Translations under genes and position numbers: made by a program
The notes under the pieces: generated by a model
What the model was told of the DNA's origin: nothing
What the model saw: only the letters and a program-made list of their open reading frames with translations
Database searches by the model: none
Shown here: piece by piece, positions 1 through 9,272 of the stretch
Layout of the letters: each line of letters starts with the position of its first letter
How positions within the stretch are numbered: the first letter of the stretch is position 1
Assembly (NCBI GenBank): GCA_002340325.1
Contig: DDLV01000108.1
Span: forward strand, 21,630 to 85,629
Direction of reading: 5' to 3'
Source: Glaciecola sp. UBA2563
Lineage (GTDB): Bacteria > Pseudomonadota > Gammaproteobacteria > Enterobacterales > Alteromonadaceae
Length of the DNA: 64,000 bases

Positions 1-182
1 AGTTCAGCGCCAAATCCATGCCCATTATCAAGTCCACCAGTAGGCTCCGGTTTATCGGAGTCTGCATCGTAATAATGTAAAAAACCTCCGGCCCATGTTC
101 TGTATACGGTAATTTCTTTGGAGTAAGCGCCAAATGATTGTATGAAAGCTAGCATCGCAATTAGCAATGTTAATTTTTTCAT
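1..182 (-). CDS. Secreted protein, 5' part only (runs off the window)
   Basis: The reading frame starts at an ATG at 182-180 and stays open to the window edge, giving about 60 residues. The N-terminus is a clear Sec signal peptide: a short Lys-rich start, then a hydrophobic run LLIAMLAFIQ, with likely cleavage near residue 21. The mature part begins KEITVYRTWAGG and continues with an acidic, glycine-rich stretch. A good Shine-Dalgarno run (GAGAGGA on the minus strand, about 8 bases before the ATG) supports the start. The gene lies downstream of zur on the same strand, 120 bases away, with no terminator seen between them. The family cannot be recognised from this fragment. A zinc-related role would be a guess based only on the neighbour. 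Confidence 0.6.
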   Translation of the reverse strand, partial: MKKLTLLIAMLAFIQSFGAYSKEITVYRTWAGGFLHYYDADSDKPEPTGGLDNGHGFGAE

Positions 183-304
183 CAGTGTGTCCTCTCTTGC
201 GGGAATCATTTTATTAGTTATTATCAAATTTTACTTTTATTAGGCCATTTTAGGATGGCTATTTTTATAACTACGTATTTGTACTACTTCTTTGAACTTC
301 CCTC

Positions 305-778
305 TCAATTACTGCACCTGTGGCACGTGCCGTGCGCCTCTATCGTTTGCGTATTAATTTTAAACGCATGCAAAGCCGCTTGCGCCTCAAGACTATCACT
401 GATTCCTTTCGAATGAATTTCTTTAACATCACCACACTTGTCGCATATCAAGAATTGCGCCATGTGAGCACAATCGAAATGTTTGCAAGCTTTGTAAGTA
501 TTTGTTGAAGCGACTTTGTGCGCTAAGCCAACATTTAAAAAGAAGTCTAGCGCGCGATATACTGTTGGTGGTTTTGCATTGCTATCAATAAGCTTCAACT
601 TGTCTAATAAGTCGTAGGCGCCAATGGAACCCTCTGCTTCTAACAACAGTCTGTAGATCTTTTGCCTAATAGGTGTAAACCGATTCCCTGTTTTTTTGCA
701 ATACAGCTGTGCTTTTATCAATAATTCCTTATGCTCTTGTATTTGCGTTTCTAATTGCAACGCTTCTACCTCATGCAT
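305..778 (-). CDS. zur: Zinc uptake regulator Zur (Fur family)
   Basis: This is a DNA-binding repressor that senses zinc and shuts off zinc import genes. The 157-residue protein has the Fur-family winged helix, with the recognition helix around residues 70-79 (PPTVYRALDF, the Zur-typical form). The metal-binding half carries C98/H100/C103/H105, the structural pair C112-x2-C115, and a second pair C152-x2-C155 at the C-terminus. The terminal segment IEAHGTCHRC closely follows the IEAHGLCAAC of E. coli Zur, and the AYDLLD motif near residue 54 is shared too, which separates it from Fur and PerR. It is transcribed divergently from nudC across a 97-bp gap. No znuABC genes are in the window, so its targets are not visible. 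I could not convince myself of a Zur box in the flanking gaps. Confidence 0.93.
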   Translation of the reverse strand: MHEVEALQLETQIQEHKELLIKAQLYCKKTGNRFTPIRQKIYRLLLEAEGSIGAYDLLDKLKLIDSNAKPPTVYRALDFFLNVGLAHKVASTNTYKACKHFDCAHMAQFLICDKCGDVKEIHSKGISDSLEAQAALHAFKINTQTIEAHGTCHRCSN

Positions 779-875
779 TACTCTTTATGCCCTTGATTAT
801 AATCACTGCGTGTGTTGTGAACAAGTTATTAAATTTTTACCCTATCAATGTAAACCGATATTATAGTGAAGCAAA

Positions 876-1667
876 ATGAAATTCATATTATCAGAAGGTA
901 TGTTTTTGATACCAATCGCATTTGATATCTCAAATGCCGAGGAATTTTGGCACAGTGATGTTATTGGATTTCTCGATAACGTTGAGCATACCGTGATTAA
1001 TTTTATCGCCTCAGATGGCAATAAGCATCAGCTATATGATGTCAAATGTGGGTGTTTTGATACAACCAAATTTAATCAAGTATCCTTGCGTGAACTTCTG
1101 TTTATCGTCCCTGAAATCGCTTTAGACCAGGCCGCAAAGTCATGGCAATACGCAGAGTTTCTCAGGACACATCAGTTCTGTGGCTGCTGTGGTTCAAAAA
1201 CTAAGGCGGTAACTGAAGAAATGGCGACACAGTGTACAAACTGCGGACATAAAGTCTACCCTCGTGTAAGTCCATGTATTATTGTAAGTATAAGAAAAGG
1301 AAGTGAAATTCTTCTCGCGCAAGGGGTAAGACAGCGCAGCGCTGGCTTCTATTCAACACTTGCTGGTTTCGTAGAGAGCGCCGAAACGCTCGAACAGGCC
1401 GTTCACAGAGAGGTCTTTGAAGAAGTTGGTATCAAAATCAAAAACTTGCGCTATTCGGGGAGTCAACCTTGGCCGTTTCCACACTCTATCATGTGCGGCT
1501 TTATGGCAGACTACCAAAGTGGTACATTAAATCCTGACAAAACAGAGATATTGCATGCCGATTGGTTTACTATAAACAACTTGCCTAAGACCGCACCAGG
1601 TGTCTCTATTGCCAGTAAACTTATCGAGCAGACTATCGATGAAATAAAGAAGTATTCGGCAGGCTAG
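876..1667 (+). CDS. nudC: NAD(+)/NADH diphosphatase and RNA deNADding enzyme
   Basis: This enzyme hydrolyses NADH to NMNH and AMP, and in E. coli also removes NAD caps from RNA. The 263-residue protein contains the treble-clef zinc site C102-x2-C105 ... C120-x2-C123. A complete Nudix box follows at about 164-186 (G-x5-E-x7-REVFEEVGI), and then the NADH-specificity motif SQPWPFPHS at 196-204. That array is diagnostic for NudC rather than a general Nudix hydrolase. The length is normal for the family. It stands alone between zur (divergent) and hemE. A -35/-10-like pair (TTTACC, 17 bp, TATTAT at 836-864) lies directly upstream, but it would leave almost no leader, so I do not list it as a promoter. 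Confidence 0.95.
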   Translation: MKFILSEGMFLIPIAFDISNAEEFWHSDVIGFLDNVEHTVINFIASDGNKHQLYDVKCGCFDTTKFNQVSLRELLFIVPEIALDQAAKSWQYAEFLRTHQFCGCCGSKTKAVTEEMATQCTNCGHKVYPRVSPCIIVSIRKGSEILLAQGVRQRSAGFYSTLAGFVESAETLEQAVHREVFEEVGIKIKNLRYSGSQPWPFPHSIMCGFMADYQSGTLNPDKTEILHADWFTINNLPKTAPGVSIASKLIEQTIDEIKKYSAG

Positions 1668-1729
1668 ATTCACTTTTGTATCGTTTGGCTCGTAAACTAA
1701 GATTCACCTTTTTCACTTATGAGTAGTAG

Positions 1730-2794
1730 ATGACTGAATTAAAGAATGATAGGTATATTCGCGCGTTATTAAAGCAACCCGTTGACGTCACACCGGTTTG
1801 GATGATGCGCCAAGCGGGCCGGTACTTGCCTGAGTATCGAGAATTGCGCAAAGAAGCAGGCAGTTTTATGGACCTCTGCACGAATCCTGAACTCGCTTGT
1901 GAAGTAACATTGCAGCCATTGCGCAGGTTTCCCTTAGATGCAGCCATTCTATTTTCAGATATTCTGACTATTCCAGATGCCATGGGATTAGGATTGTATT
2001 TTGAGCAAGGTGAAGGCCCAAAATTCAATAAAGTTATCGCAAGTAAAGATGATGTCGATAATCTGCCAGTTCCAGACCCTGAATTATCATTAACCTATGT
2101 GATGGATGCTGTCAGAACCATAAGAAAAGCACTTAAAGGGAGCGTACCCCTTATTGGTTTTTCTGGCAGTCCATGGACACTGGCAACATATATGGTCGAG
2201 GGTGGTTCGAGTAAAGCGTTTACGAAAATAAAGAAAATGATGTATGCAGAACCGAAAACTCTGCATGCACTTTTAGATAAATTGGCGGATGCTGTTGTTC
2301 TGTATTTAAATGCGCAAATTGCAGCGGGCGCTCAGGCCGTGATGGTATTTGATACTTGGGGTGGCGTGCTTTGTCCGAGAGATTATAAGTTATTTTCCTT
2401 GCAATATATGCATAAGATTGTCGATGGGCTAAAGCGTACATATGATGGAAAAACCATTCCAGTAACGTTGTTCACAAAAAATGGCGGGATGTGGTTGGAA
2501 GACATTGCCAAAACGGGCTGCGATGCATTAGGCTTGGATTGGACAATCGATATCGCCGACGCGAGAAAGAGAGTCGGTGATAATGTTGCCCTTCAGGGTA
2601 ACATGGACCCTTCTATGCTATATGCAGACAAGGCAAGGATAGAAGAAGAGGTCAGCACGATTCTAGCCGGATTTGGCGATGGCTCAGGGCATGTATTTAA
2701 CCTTGGTCATGGTATTCATCTTGATGTCCCTCACGAGAATGCTGGCGTTTTTGTCAATGCTGTTCACCAGTTGAGTAAACAGTACCACACTTAG
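1730..2794 (+). CDS. hemE: Uroporphyrinogen decarboxylase
   Basis: HemE removes four carboxyl groups from uroporphyrinogen III to give coproporphyrinogen III, a cytosolic step of heme synthesis. The 354-residue protein has the N-terminal signature MRQAGRYLPEYR (residues 26-37), whose arginines hold the substrate carboxylates. The essential aspartate is D77 in the segment LFSDILTIPDAMGL. The family motif GFSGSPWTLATYMVEGG is near 145, and the C-terminal NLGHGIHLDVPHEN segment is also present. Length and motifs are complete. It is convergent with queG, whose end is 22 bases away. hemH, a later step of the pathway, lies about 13 kb downstream in a separate unit. Confidence 0.97.
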   Translation: MTELKNDRYIRALLKQPVDVTPVWMMRQAGRYLPEYRELRKEAGSFMDLCTNPELACEVTLQPLRRFPLDAAILFSDILTIPDAMGLGLYFEQGEGPKFNKVIASKDDVDNLPVPDPELSLTYVMDAVRTIRKALKGSVPLIGFSGSPWTLATYMVEGGSSKAFTKIKKMMYAEPKTLHALLDKLADAVVLYLNAQIAAGAQAVMVFDTWGGVLCPRDYKLFSLQYMHKIVDGLKRTYDGKTIPVTLFTKNGGMWLEDIAKTGCDALGLDWTIDIADARKRVGDNVALQGNMDPSMLYADKARIEEEVSTILAGFGDGSGHVFNLGHGIHLDVPHENAGVFVNAVHQLSKQYHT

Positions 2795-2816
2795 TTATTG
2801 TGGATCTGTGGCGTCG

Positions 2817-3953
2817 TTAGGTTTGCGCCTTACGGATACTTCTGCATAAACGTTTCGTTTGTCGATTCTCCGTGTCAGGTGTTGACTCCTTTGCCGTCTG
2901 TTGTTGAATTGCCCATGCAAAGTGTTCTTTCAATATGTCATTAGTCTCTGTGTGAAGCGCGTTCTCTAATGCATAAAGAATCTCCGCGTCAAATGGTGCA
3001 TTTCCCATTGCAACGGACAAATTTCGACGCCATTTAATGTAACCGATACGCCTTATTGGCGAGCCTTGTAAGAACGTTAAGAATTCCTTTTCACTCCATC
3101 TAAATAGTGAAGTGAGATAGGCTGATTTTAATTGATAGTTATTATCAAAGGCACTTTCGCTTGTTGTTGGTATCTGCTGATTAACAGGACAAACTAGCTG
3201 GCAGTCATCGCAGCCATATATTCGATTACCCATAGCCTGTCGAAATTCAAGTGGTATTACGCCATCGTATTCGATGGTCAGGTACGAAATACATCGATTA
3301 GCATCCACCGTATAAGGCGCTACAATCGCTCTTGTTGGGCATATCGTTATGCACGCTGTGCAACTGCCGCACCCGTCTTTAATAGGAGCGTCTACGGACA
3401 ACGGTAAGTTAATAAATAACTCCCCGAGAAAGTACCAAGAACCACTTTCGTTGTTTAATGATAGTGAGTGTTTGCCCGTCCAGCCTAATCCTGATTGCTC
3501 GGCAAATGCATGCTCTAACACCGGCCCCGAATCAACGAAAGGGCGAAATGAAACACTTGCAACTTCCTCTTGAATTTTCTCACCTAATTGCCTTAAGCGC
3601 TTTCGCATAAGTTTGTGGTAATCCTTGCCCAGCGCATAGCGACTCACATACGCTGAAGATGGGTTGTCCAAGTTATCTGCAAATTCAGCATCAGGCGGCA
3701 AATATCGCATGCCGACGCTAATTATTCGAAGTGTTCCTGGAACGAGCAAATCAGGCTTTAGTCTGAAGTCCATATTGCGATCAAAGAATGCCATTTGACC
3801 TTGATAGCCCTTAGATAGCCACTTTTGCAAAAATTCTCCGTGCCGACCAATGTCCAACTCGCTGATTCCAAAGTGTTGAAAGCCTAGCGATTTTGACCAT
3901 GCCTTGATATCTTTGCGAAGTTGAATTAAATCGAGTGTAGGGATTAAGGACAT
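2817..3953 (-). CDS. queG: Epoxyqueuosine reductase QueG
   Basis: QueG carries out the last step of queuosine synthesis, reducing epoxyqueuosine to queuosine at position 34 of tRNAs with a GUN anticodon. It uses cobalamin and two [4Fe-4S] clusters. With the start chosen here (378 residues), the cluster motif is C195-x2-C198-x2-C201-x3-CP. The second cluster is built from C221 and the group C248-x2-C251-x3-CP. The catalytic aspartate is in VDSGPVLEHAFA (about residue 141). Its 5' end meets the 5' end of the divergent NAD(P)HX repair gene. An in-frame ATG five codons upstream (3968) would make the two coding regions overlap by nine bases. I prefer the inner ATG at 3953, but the ribosome-binding sites do not decide it. 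Confidence 0.95.
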   Translation of the reverse strand: MSLIPTLDLIQLRKDIKAWSKSLGFQHFGISELDIGRHGEFLQKWLSKGYQGQMAFFDRNMDFRLKPDLLVPGTLRIISVGMRYLPPDAEFADNLDNPSSAYVSRYALGKDYHKLMRKRLRQLGEKIQEEVASVSFRPFVDSGPVLEHAFAEQSGLGWTGKHSLSLNNESGSWYFLGELFINLPLSVDAPIKDGCGSCTACITICPTRAIVAPYTVDANRCISYLTIEYDGVIPLEFRQAMGNRIYGCDDCQLVCPVNQQIPTTSESAFDNNYQLKSAYLTSLFRWSEKEFLTFLQGSPIRRIGYIKWRRNLSVAMGNAPFDAEILYALENALHTETNDILKEHFAWAIQQQTAKESTPDTENRQTKRLCRSIRKAQT

Positions 3954-3959
3954 ATCTTT

Positions 3960-5459
3960 ATGTTGCATAAAATAAACGCACCAAGCTTAACACAAAAACT
4001 ATATCGTGCAGACCAGGTTCGCACGCATGAACAAACTGCTGCAAAAGAGCTTGGCCTTGAGATGTATAGTTTAATGCAAAGAGCGGGTAAGGCAGTATTT
4101 GAAGAGTGTTTAAACCTCATCCCCAATGTTGATAATTACCTCATAGTTGTCGGGGTCGGCAATAATGCTGGTGACGGTTATGTCGCAGCCCTGCAAGCAA
4201 AGTTAGCCGGAAAAAATGTCACTTTATGCGCAATTGAGCCAGATCGAGAAGTACAAGGCGATGTGGCGCGTGCACGGCATGATTGGGAAGCGAATGGCGG
4301 ACACGTTAAACCTTTTACACTCGACCATTTAAAAAAAACCGATATCGTCATCGATGCGCTCTTGGGGACTGGGATTAAAGGGACGATTAGGAGCGAGTTT
4401 GCCATTGTTATCGATGCAATAAACGCCGCCAGTATTCCCGTATTGAGTATTGACGTACCAAGTGGTCTTGACGCAGATACCGGCGAATCTTTGGGGCGCT
4501 GCATTGAGGCTGACGTGACAGTAACCTTTATTGGCGTGAAAATGGGATTAACAACGGGGGCCGGCAAGCAGTCATGCGGCAAATTAATTTACAACGATCT
4601 TGGCGTTGGAAAGACATTTACAAAACATGCGAGAAGCGATGCCAATGCCTTGGATCTCGCGCATTTTAATGGTCTTCCACCACGCCGCATAAATAGCCAT
4701 AAAGGCAGTTACGGAAGGCTACTGTGCATTGGCGGTAATCTTGGTATGTCAGGGGCCATAAGGTTAACAGCAGAGGCTGCTTTGCGCACGGGTACTGGCT
4801 TGGTCAAAGTATTTTGTCATGAAGAAAGTAAGACACAAGTTTGTTCGGGGCGGCCAGAATTAATGGTTATTTGTGAGGGACTTGAAGAAGCGCTGGAATG
4901 GGCAACGTGCATTGCCATCGGTCCGGGCTTAGGGCGAAATGAATGGAGTAATGCAGTTTTTGATAAAGTAATGGAATACTGCCAAAAGCATCCAAAGTCG
5001 GTTGTCATTGACGCTGATGCATTAAATCTTAAAGCCGTTAACACAAGTTTTGTGGCATTGCCGAATTGTGTCCTAACACCCCATACCGGCGAAGCGTCAA
5101 GGTTGTTGAATGTCAGCATTGATGAGGTTGAGGCTAATCGTTTTAATTATGCAAGACAATGTGCAGAGCGCTATGACGCGGTTTGTGTATTAAAGGGAGC
5201 CGGCACTATTGTCGATAATCAAAAAACATCGTGGGTTTGCCGGCACGGCAATCCCGGAATGGCAACTGCCGGCATGGGTGATGTATTGACGGGTGTTATT
5301 TCTTCGTTGATGTCGCAAGGAATCGATAAAGACATTGCATGTCAATTTGGCGTTTCTATCCACGCCAAGGCAGGGGATATGGTTGCCGAAAAGTATGGAC
5401 AGCGAGGCATGCTGGCGAGTGATTTGTTTGAAAACTTGCGAATATTGGTAAATAAGTAG
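3960..5459 (+). CDS. nnr: Bifunctional NAD(P)HX epimerase / ADP-dependent NAD(P)HX dehydratase
   Basis: The protein repairs hydrated, inactive NADH and NADPH. The N-terminal YjeF domain (about 1-215) interconverts the R and S epimers. The C-terminal carbohydrate-kinase-like domain (about 230-495) dehydrates the S form using ADP. Visible signatures are NNAGDGYVAAL and ALLGTGIKG in the epimerase half, then GSYGRLLCIGGNLGMSGA and the GNPGMATAGMGDVLTG nucleotide/catalytic loop in the dehydratase half. The 499-residue length is that of the fused bacterial form. AAGGA at 3946-3950, nine bases before the ATG, supports this start. In gammaproteobacteria this gene commonly precedes tsaE and amiB, as it does here after a 166-bp gap. 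Confidence 0.95.
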   Translation: MLHKINAPSLTQKLYRADQVRTHEQTAAKELGLEMYSLMQRAGKAVFEECLNLIPNVDNYLIVVGVGNNAGDGYVAALQAKLAGKNVTLCAIEPDREVQGDVARARHDWEANGGHVKPFTLDHLKKTDIVIDALLGTGIKGTIRSEFAIVIDAINAASIPVLSIDVPSGLDADTGESLGRCIEADVTVTFIGVKMGLTTGAGKQSCGKLIYNDLGVGKTFTKHARSDANALDLAHFNGLPPRRINSHKGSYGRLLCIGGNLGMSGAIRLTAEAALRTGTGLVKVFCHEESKTQVCSGRPELMVICEGLEEALEWATCIAIGPGLGRNEWSNAVFDKVMEYCQKHPKSVVIDADALNLKAVNTSFVALPNCVLTPHTGEASRLLNVSIDEVEANRFNYARQCAERYDAVCVLKGAGTIVDNQKTSWVCRHGNPGMATAGMGDVLTGVISSLMSQGIDKDIACQFGVSIHAKAGDMVAEKYGQRGMLASDLFENLRILVNK

Positions 5460-5625
5460 TTTTTTAGCGTGGTATTCCACAGCGCATGCAAGTCATATGC
5501 TTTTAGTTTTCATCGCAGATATAATGCAACGTTAAAATGTGCATGATGTTTGCTAAACGACTGGATAGAGGATGATCAATGACAAGTCATGTTCGTCAAA
5601 ACAAAATTAAAAATAACTAAGATAA

Positions 5626-6090
5626 ATGCAGTTTGATATCACAAACGAGGATGACACTCAGGCACTAGCACGAAAGTTCGCTGAATACTTTGCAGAGCTG
5701 GATGTTTGGGGTTTCGTAATTTTTTTGATTGGTGACTTGGGCGTAGGGAAAACAACGTTTTCGCGACATTTAATTCAGGCACTAGGACATATGGGCAGTG
5801 TAAAAAGTCCAACATACACATTGGTGGAGCCATATAAAATAGGTAATAAAAAAGTCTATCACTTTGATTTATATAGACTAAGTGATCCTGAAGAGCTGGA
5901 GTTTATGGGGATTAGGGACTATTTTGAAGACAACTGTTTAAGTTTGGTAGAGTGGCCTGAAAAAGGTGTTGAATTACTACCACAATGGGATGTCAAAGTT
6001 GAAATAAACGTACAAAATTATGTTAGGACACTCGTTGTTTCCACTGGAACAGACAGGGGTAAAGCGATTGGAATATCATTGAAACAATGA
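5626..6090 (+). CDS. tsaE: tRNA threonylcarbamoyladenosine synthesis ATPase TsaE
   Basis: TsaE is the ATPase that works with TsaB and TsaD to place t6A at position 37 of ANN-decoding tRNAs. The 154-residue protein has Walker A GDLGVGKTT at 36-44. The family motif SPTYTLVEPY follows near 70, then HFDLYRLSDPEELEFMG near 90 and the conserved LVEWPEKG segment near 120. All are in the expected order and spacing. It begins the segment tsaE-amiB-mutL-miaA, in which genes are separated by 4 bases (to amiB) or overlap, so it is very probably cotranscribed with them. tsaB and tsaD are not in this window. Confidence 0.95.
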   Translation: MQFDITNEDDTQALARKFAEYFAELDVWGFVIFLIGDLGVGKTTFSRHLIQALGHMGSVKSPTYTLVEPYKIGNKKVYHFDLYRLSDPEELEFMGIRDYFEDNCLSLVEWPEKGVELLPQWDVKVEINVQNYVRTLVVSTGTDRGKAIGISLKQ

Positions 6091-6094
6091 ATTA

Positions 6095-7426
6095 ATGAAG
6101 ATGTTTTTCAAGAACTGGTTTTACAAATTTGATTTTGTTGCTTTTGTTTTGCTTATCAGTAATCAAGTATTTGCTGGCAACATTATTGACAGTCGGTTTT
6201 CGCACACAGCAGACACCAGCAGATTCGTATTAGAACTGGAAACCGCGCCATCGTTTACCTATTTTTCGCTAAAAAATCCAAGAAGGCTAGTCATTGACCT
6301 CGTCGATGTAGATAAAGATTACAATTTCTCTGACTTATTACTAACAGGCAACTTGGTCAGTAGGATCAGGCATAGCACGCCAAAGTCGCCAAAAGATACG
6401 AGGTTGGTGCTAGAACTTACCAAGAAGGTCAATGTTTCCATATTTCCGCTTGATAAAACGGATTCGTTTGAACATCGTTTAATTGTCGAGGTTATTGACC
6501 CAGACCCGGTGCCCGTGCTTGCAAACAACGTTGGGCCCAATCGAGATCAAGACATTATCGTCGTTATTGATGCAGGGCACGGTGGTAGTGATCCTGGGTC
6601 AGTAGGCCCCACTGGAACGCTTGAAAAACATGTTACTTTGTCTATTGCAAAGAAATTGCAAGACTTAATTGATCGTGAATCAGGTCTGCGGACAGTGATG
6701 ACGCGAACGGATGATTATTATGTACATCCAAATGACAGACCGAAGATAGCAGCGAGAGAGAATGCTGACTTGTTGGTATCAATCCATGCAGATGCATTCA
6801 CCACACCTCAACCTAGAGGCGGTTCAGTCTGGGTGCTCTCTGAAGGGCGTGCCGACAGTGAATTAGGTCGTCTATTGGAGCAAACCGAACGCAGTTCGGC
6901 ATTACTTGGGGCTGCCGCTGAAGTTATTGAAGATCGCGATACTGAACGATACTTTGCTGAGACTATTTTTAATATGTCGATGGATTTATCTCGGGCATCA
7001 AGCTACGAATTAAGTAATCGACTGATTCGCGATATGAAAAAAGTCACCAAGATGCACAAGCGGAAACCACAAAGCGCGAGTCTTGCAGTACTTACAGCGC
7101 CAGAGACCCCTTCAATTTTGGTGGAAGTCGGATTTATTAGTAACCCTGAAGAGGAAAAGAATTTAAATTGGGCAGAGCACCGACAACGTTTGGCAGATGC
7201 AATGTTTAGCTCGATTGAAGCGTTTTTTCGAAAAACGCCCCCTGAAGGAACCTTATGGGCAAAGTTGAAAAAGGACCAACCATCACAGCATAAAGTCGCC
7301 GTCGGCGACTCCTTATCTTTATTAGCACAACGGTATGGTGTTACAATTAAACAAATCAAAAATGAAAACAACCTGACCTCAGATGTTGTCATGGTAGGAC
7401 AAGTACTCAAAATTCCTCGTGCCTGA
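6095..7426 (+). CDS. amiB: N-acetylmuramoyl-L-alanine amidase with AMIN and LysM domains
   Basis: This periplasmic zinc amidase cleaves the bond between MurNAc and the stem peptide to separate daughter cells, and is normally activated by EnvC-type proteins. The 443-residue protein starts with a signal peptide (hydrophobic core FVAFVLLISNQVFA). A beta-rich AMIN domain follows (about 30-135), then an Amidase_3 domain from about 155 with the zinc motif VVIDAGHGGSDPG, the second histidine in SIHADAF and the glutamate in ILVEVGFISN. One LysM repeat at about 398-441 ends in GQVLKIPRA and should bind peptidoglycan. Domain order matches AmiB of Vibrio and Alteromonas rather than the LysM-lacking AmiC. 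It sits 4 bases after tsaE, and its last codons overlap mutL. Confidence 0.94.
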   Translation: MKMFFKNWFYKFDFVAFVLLISNQVFAGNIIDSRFSHTADTSRFVLELETAPSFTYFSLKNPRRLVIDLVDVDKDYNFSDLLLTGNLVSRIRHSTPKSPKDTRLVLELTKKVNVSIFPLDKTDSFEHRLIVEVIDPDPVPVLANNVGPNRDQDIIVVIDAGHGGSDPGSVGPTGTLEKHVTLSIAKKLQDLIDRESGLRTVMTRTDDYYVHPNDRPKIAARENADLLVSIHADAFTTPQPRGGSVWVLSEGRADSELGRLLEQTERSSALLGAAAEVIEDRDTERYFAETIFNMSMDLSRASSYELSNRLIRDMKKVTKMHKRKPQSASLAVLTAPETPSILVEVGFISNPEEEKNLNWAEHRQRLADAMFSSIEAFFRKTPPEGTLWAKLKKDQPSQHKVAVGDSLSLLAQRYGVTIKQIKNENNLTSDVVMVGQVLKIPRA

Positions 7427-9272
7427 ACTTAATTCGAGTTGCCGAAATATACGTCAGCTCCCAACGCAACTTGCTAACCAGATTGCTGCTGGAGAGGTCG
7501 TTGAACGTCCTGCTTCTGTTGTCAAAGAGCTGATCGAAAACTGCATAGACGCAAATGCTTCCAAAATAGTTATTGAGATTGAAGCAGGCGGCCATAAAAA
7601 GATTTGCATCAGAGACAACGGTGACGGTATCGCAAAAGAAGATATCGGCTTAGCCCTATCCCAGCATGCGACAAGTAAAGTTTACGATTTAGATGAGCTT
7701 GAGAACATCTCAACAATGGGCTTTAGGGGAGAAGCACTTGCCAGTATAGCTTCTGTAAGCCGACTTACTCTGACCTCAAAACCTGTTCAACAGGATAGCG
7801 CGTGGCAGGTTAATACAGAGAGGTATGAAAAGCATTTAGATATTCAACCAGCTGCACATCCCAATGGAACATCTGTAGAAGTTGTCGATTTATTTTTTAA
7901 TACTCCGGCAAGGAGACGCTTTTTACGCGCGCCAAAGACTGAATTCCAACACATTGAAAAAGTCGTGAAGTGCATTGCATTGGCACATCCTGCAATATCA
8001 TTTGACTTAATTCACAATGGCAAGACGACTCTTAGGCTATTCAAATCAAGTACTTACGAACGTATTCAGAAGGTTTTTAAGCAATCTGTCAATCGAAACT
8101 TGTTACCGTTTGATTACGCGAGTCCGAATCTAAAGCTGAATGGATGGATCAGTGAAGTTGGTTTTGGCGCAGATACCAATGAGAATCAGTTTTTATTTAT
8201 TAATCATAGAGTAATGAAAGATAAGCTGCTAATCCATGCGATCAGGCAAGCTTATGAGGGAATGATACCATCCGCAAAATACCCTTGTTTTGCAGTGTTT
8301 CTCACCATGGAACCCAGCCAATTCGATGTTAATGTGCATCCGGCCAAACACGAGGTGCGGTTTCATGAAGCAAGGAATGTTCATGATGCAGTTTATCGAG
8401 CCGTTGATAATACATTATTGAACTCGATAAAAAATGAATCATCTGCAGAATTGAATGCAAACCGTGAATCGCTTGAAGTTGCTGAGAGTGCAAAGAATCT
8501 GTCAAAAACGCTTGGAAACCATTACGAATCTACTCACAGTTACATTATCAAACCAGAAGCAATCACTCGCCCAGCAAAAGTTGACCCGCCTCGAGATGAC
8601 CTGCACGTATTAAATGCGTCTTCGAATAATGCTGCGGGGATTTCAGTCAATCGAGTCCCTCCCTATCAAAATAAGATTCAAAACAACGCTACGACTCAAA
8701 ATCACGCGAGGTCTCAAAGCGCGAAAAGTATTCATCAAACGCTGTCAAACATGCATGAATTATCGAGTTCAACAATAACGGAAATACCCGTAGTTTGTAT
8801 TGGTAATCATACAATTTTTAAAATCGAAGAAGTTGTCTATAAACAAGCAAACGATCAGTTAGCTTATAGTTTTTTATGCGAGAGCAATTCGGACAGTGAG
8901 CGTGAATTGATAACGCAACCACTCCTTATGCCGGTGACAGTGAAATCCGAGAGCATCAACTCTCAATTTACAACAATAATGAATCAAAGTGGTTTTGATG
9001 TTCAATACCGCAGTGGAAAGCTTGTACTTTTGCAGGTACCGGCAAATCTAAAGCACCTGCCTTGGACAGGTATTTTCGCCAAAATTACGCAGCAGAATGG
9101 TATTAGCTCGCCAGAAAATGCATATAAGGCAATCGCGGCCGCTTGGTGTGTCCAGATAACGGTGAGTGAGAATATTGTAAAGTACTGGCTAAGTAGGTTC
9201 GATAAAGGCAAATCACACTGGCTTGAAGGTGCTTCGGTCATTACAGAAGATTCTCTACAAGGATTATGTTGA
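7419..9272 (+). CDS. mutL: DNA mismatch repair protein MutL
   Basis: MutL couples mismatch recognition by MutS to downstream strand removal. The 617-residue protein has the GHKL ATPase domain with ELIENCIDANA (motif I, catalytic E), IRDNGDGI (motif II) and TMGFRGEALASI (motif III). The transducer segment DVNVHPAKHEVRF follows near 310. A long, poorly conserved linker (about 345-445) precedes the C-terminal dimerisation domain. The DQHA(x)2E(x)4E endonuclease motif of non-enteric MutL is not seen, which fits the MutH-dependent type. The start is a GTG at 7419 that overlaps the last eight bases of amiB. No better start precedes LPTQLANQIAAGEVVERP, so translational coupling to amiB is likely. 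Confidence 0.96.
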   Translation: MPELNSSCRNIRQLPTQLANQIAAGEVVERPASVVKELIENCIDANASKIVIEIEAGGHKKICIRDNGDGIAKEDIGLALSQHATSKVYDLDELENISTMGFRGEALASIASVSRLTLTSKPVQQDSAWQVNTERYEKHLDIQPAAHPNGTSVEVVDLFFNTPARRRFLRAPKTEFQHIEKVVKCIALAHPAISFDLIHNGKTTLRLFKSSTYERIQKVFKQSVNRNLLPFDYASPNLKLNGWISEVGFGADTNENQFLFINHRVMKDKLLIHAIRQAYEGMIPSAKYPCFAVFLTMEPSQFDVNVHPAKHEVRFHEARNVHDAVYRAVDNTLLNSIKNESSAELNANRESLEVAESAKNLSKTLGNHYESTHSYIIKPEAITRPAKVDPPRDDLHVLNASSNNAAGISVNRVPPYQNKIQNNATTQNHARSQSAKSIHQTLSNMHELSSSTITEIPVVCIGNHTIFKIEEVVYKQANDQLAYSFLCESNSDSERELITQPLLMPVTVKSESINSQFTTIMNQSGFDVQYRSGKLVLLQVPANLKHLPWTGIFAKITQQNGISSPENAYKAIAAAWCVQITVSENIVKYWLSRFDKGKSHWLEGASVITEDSLQGLC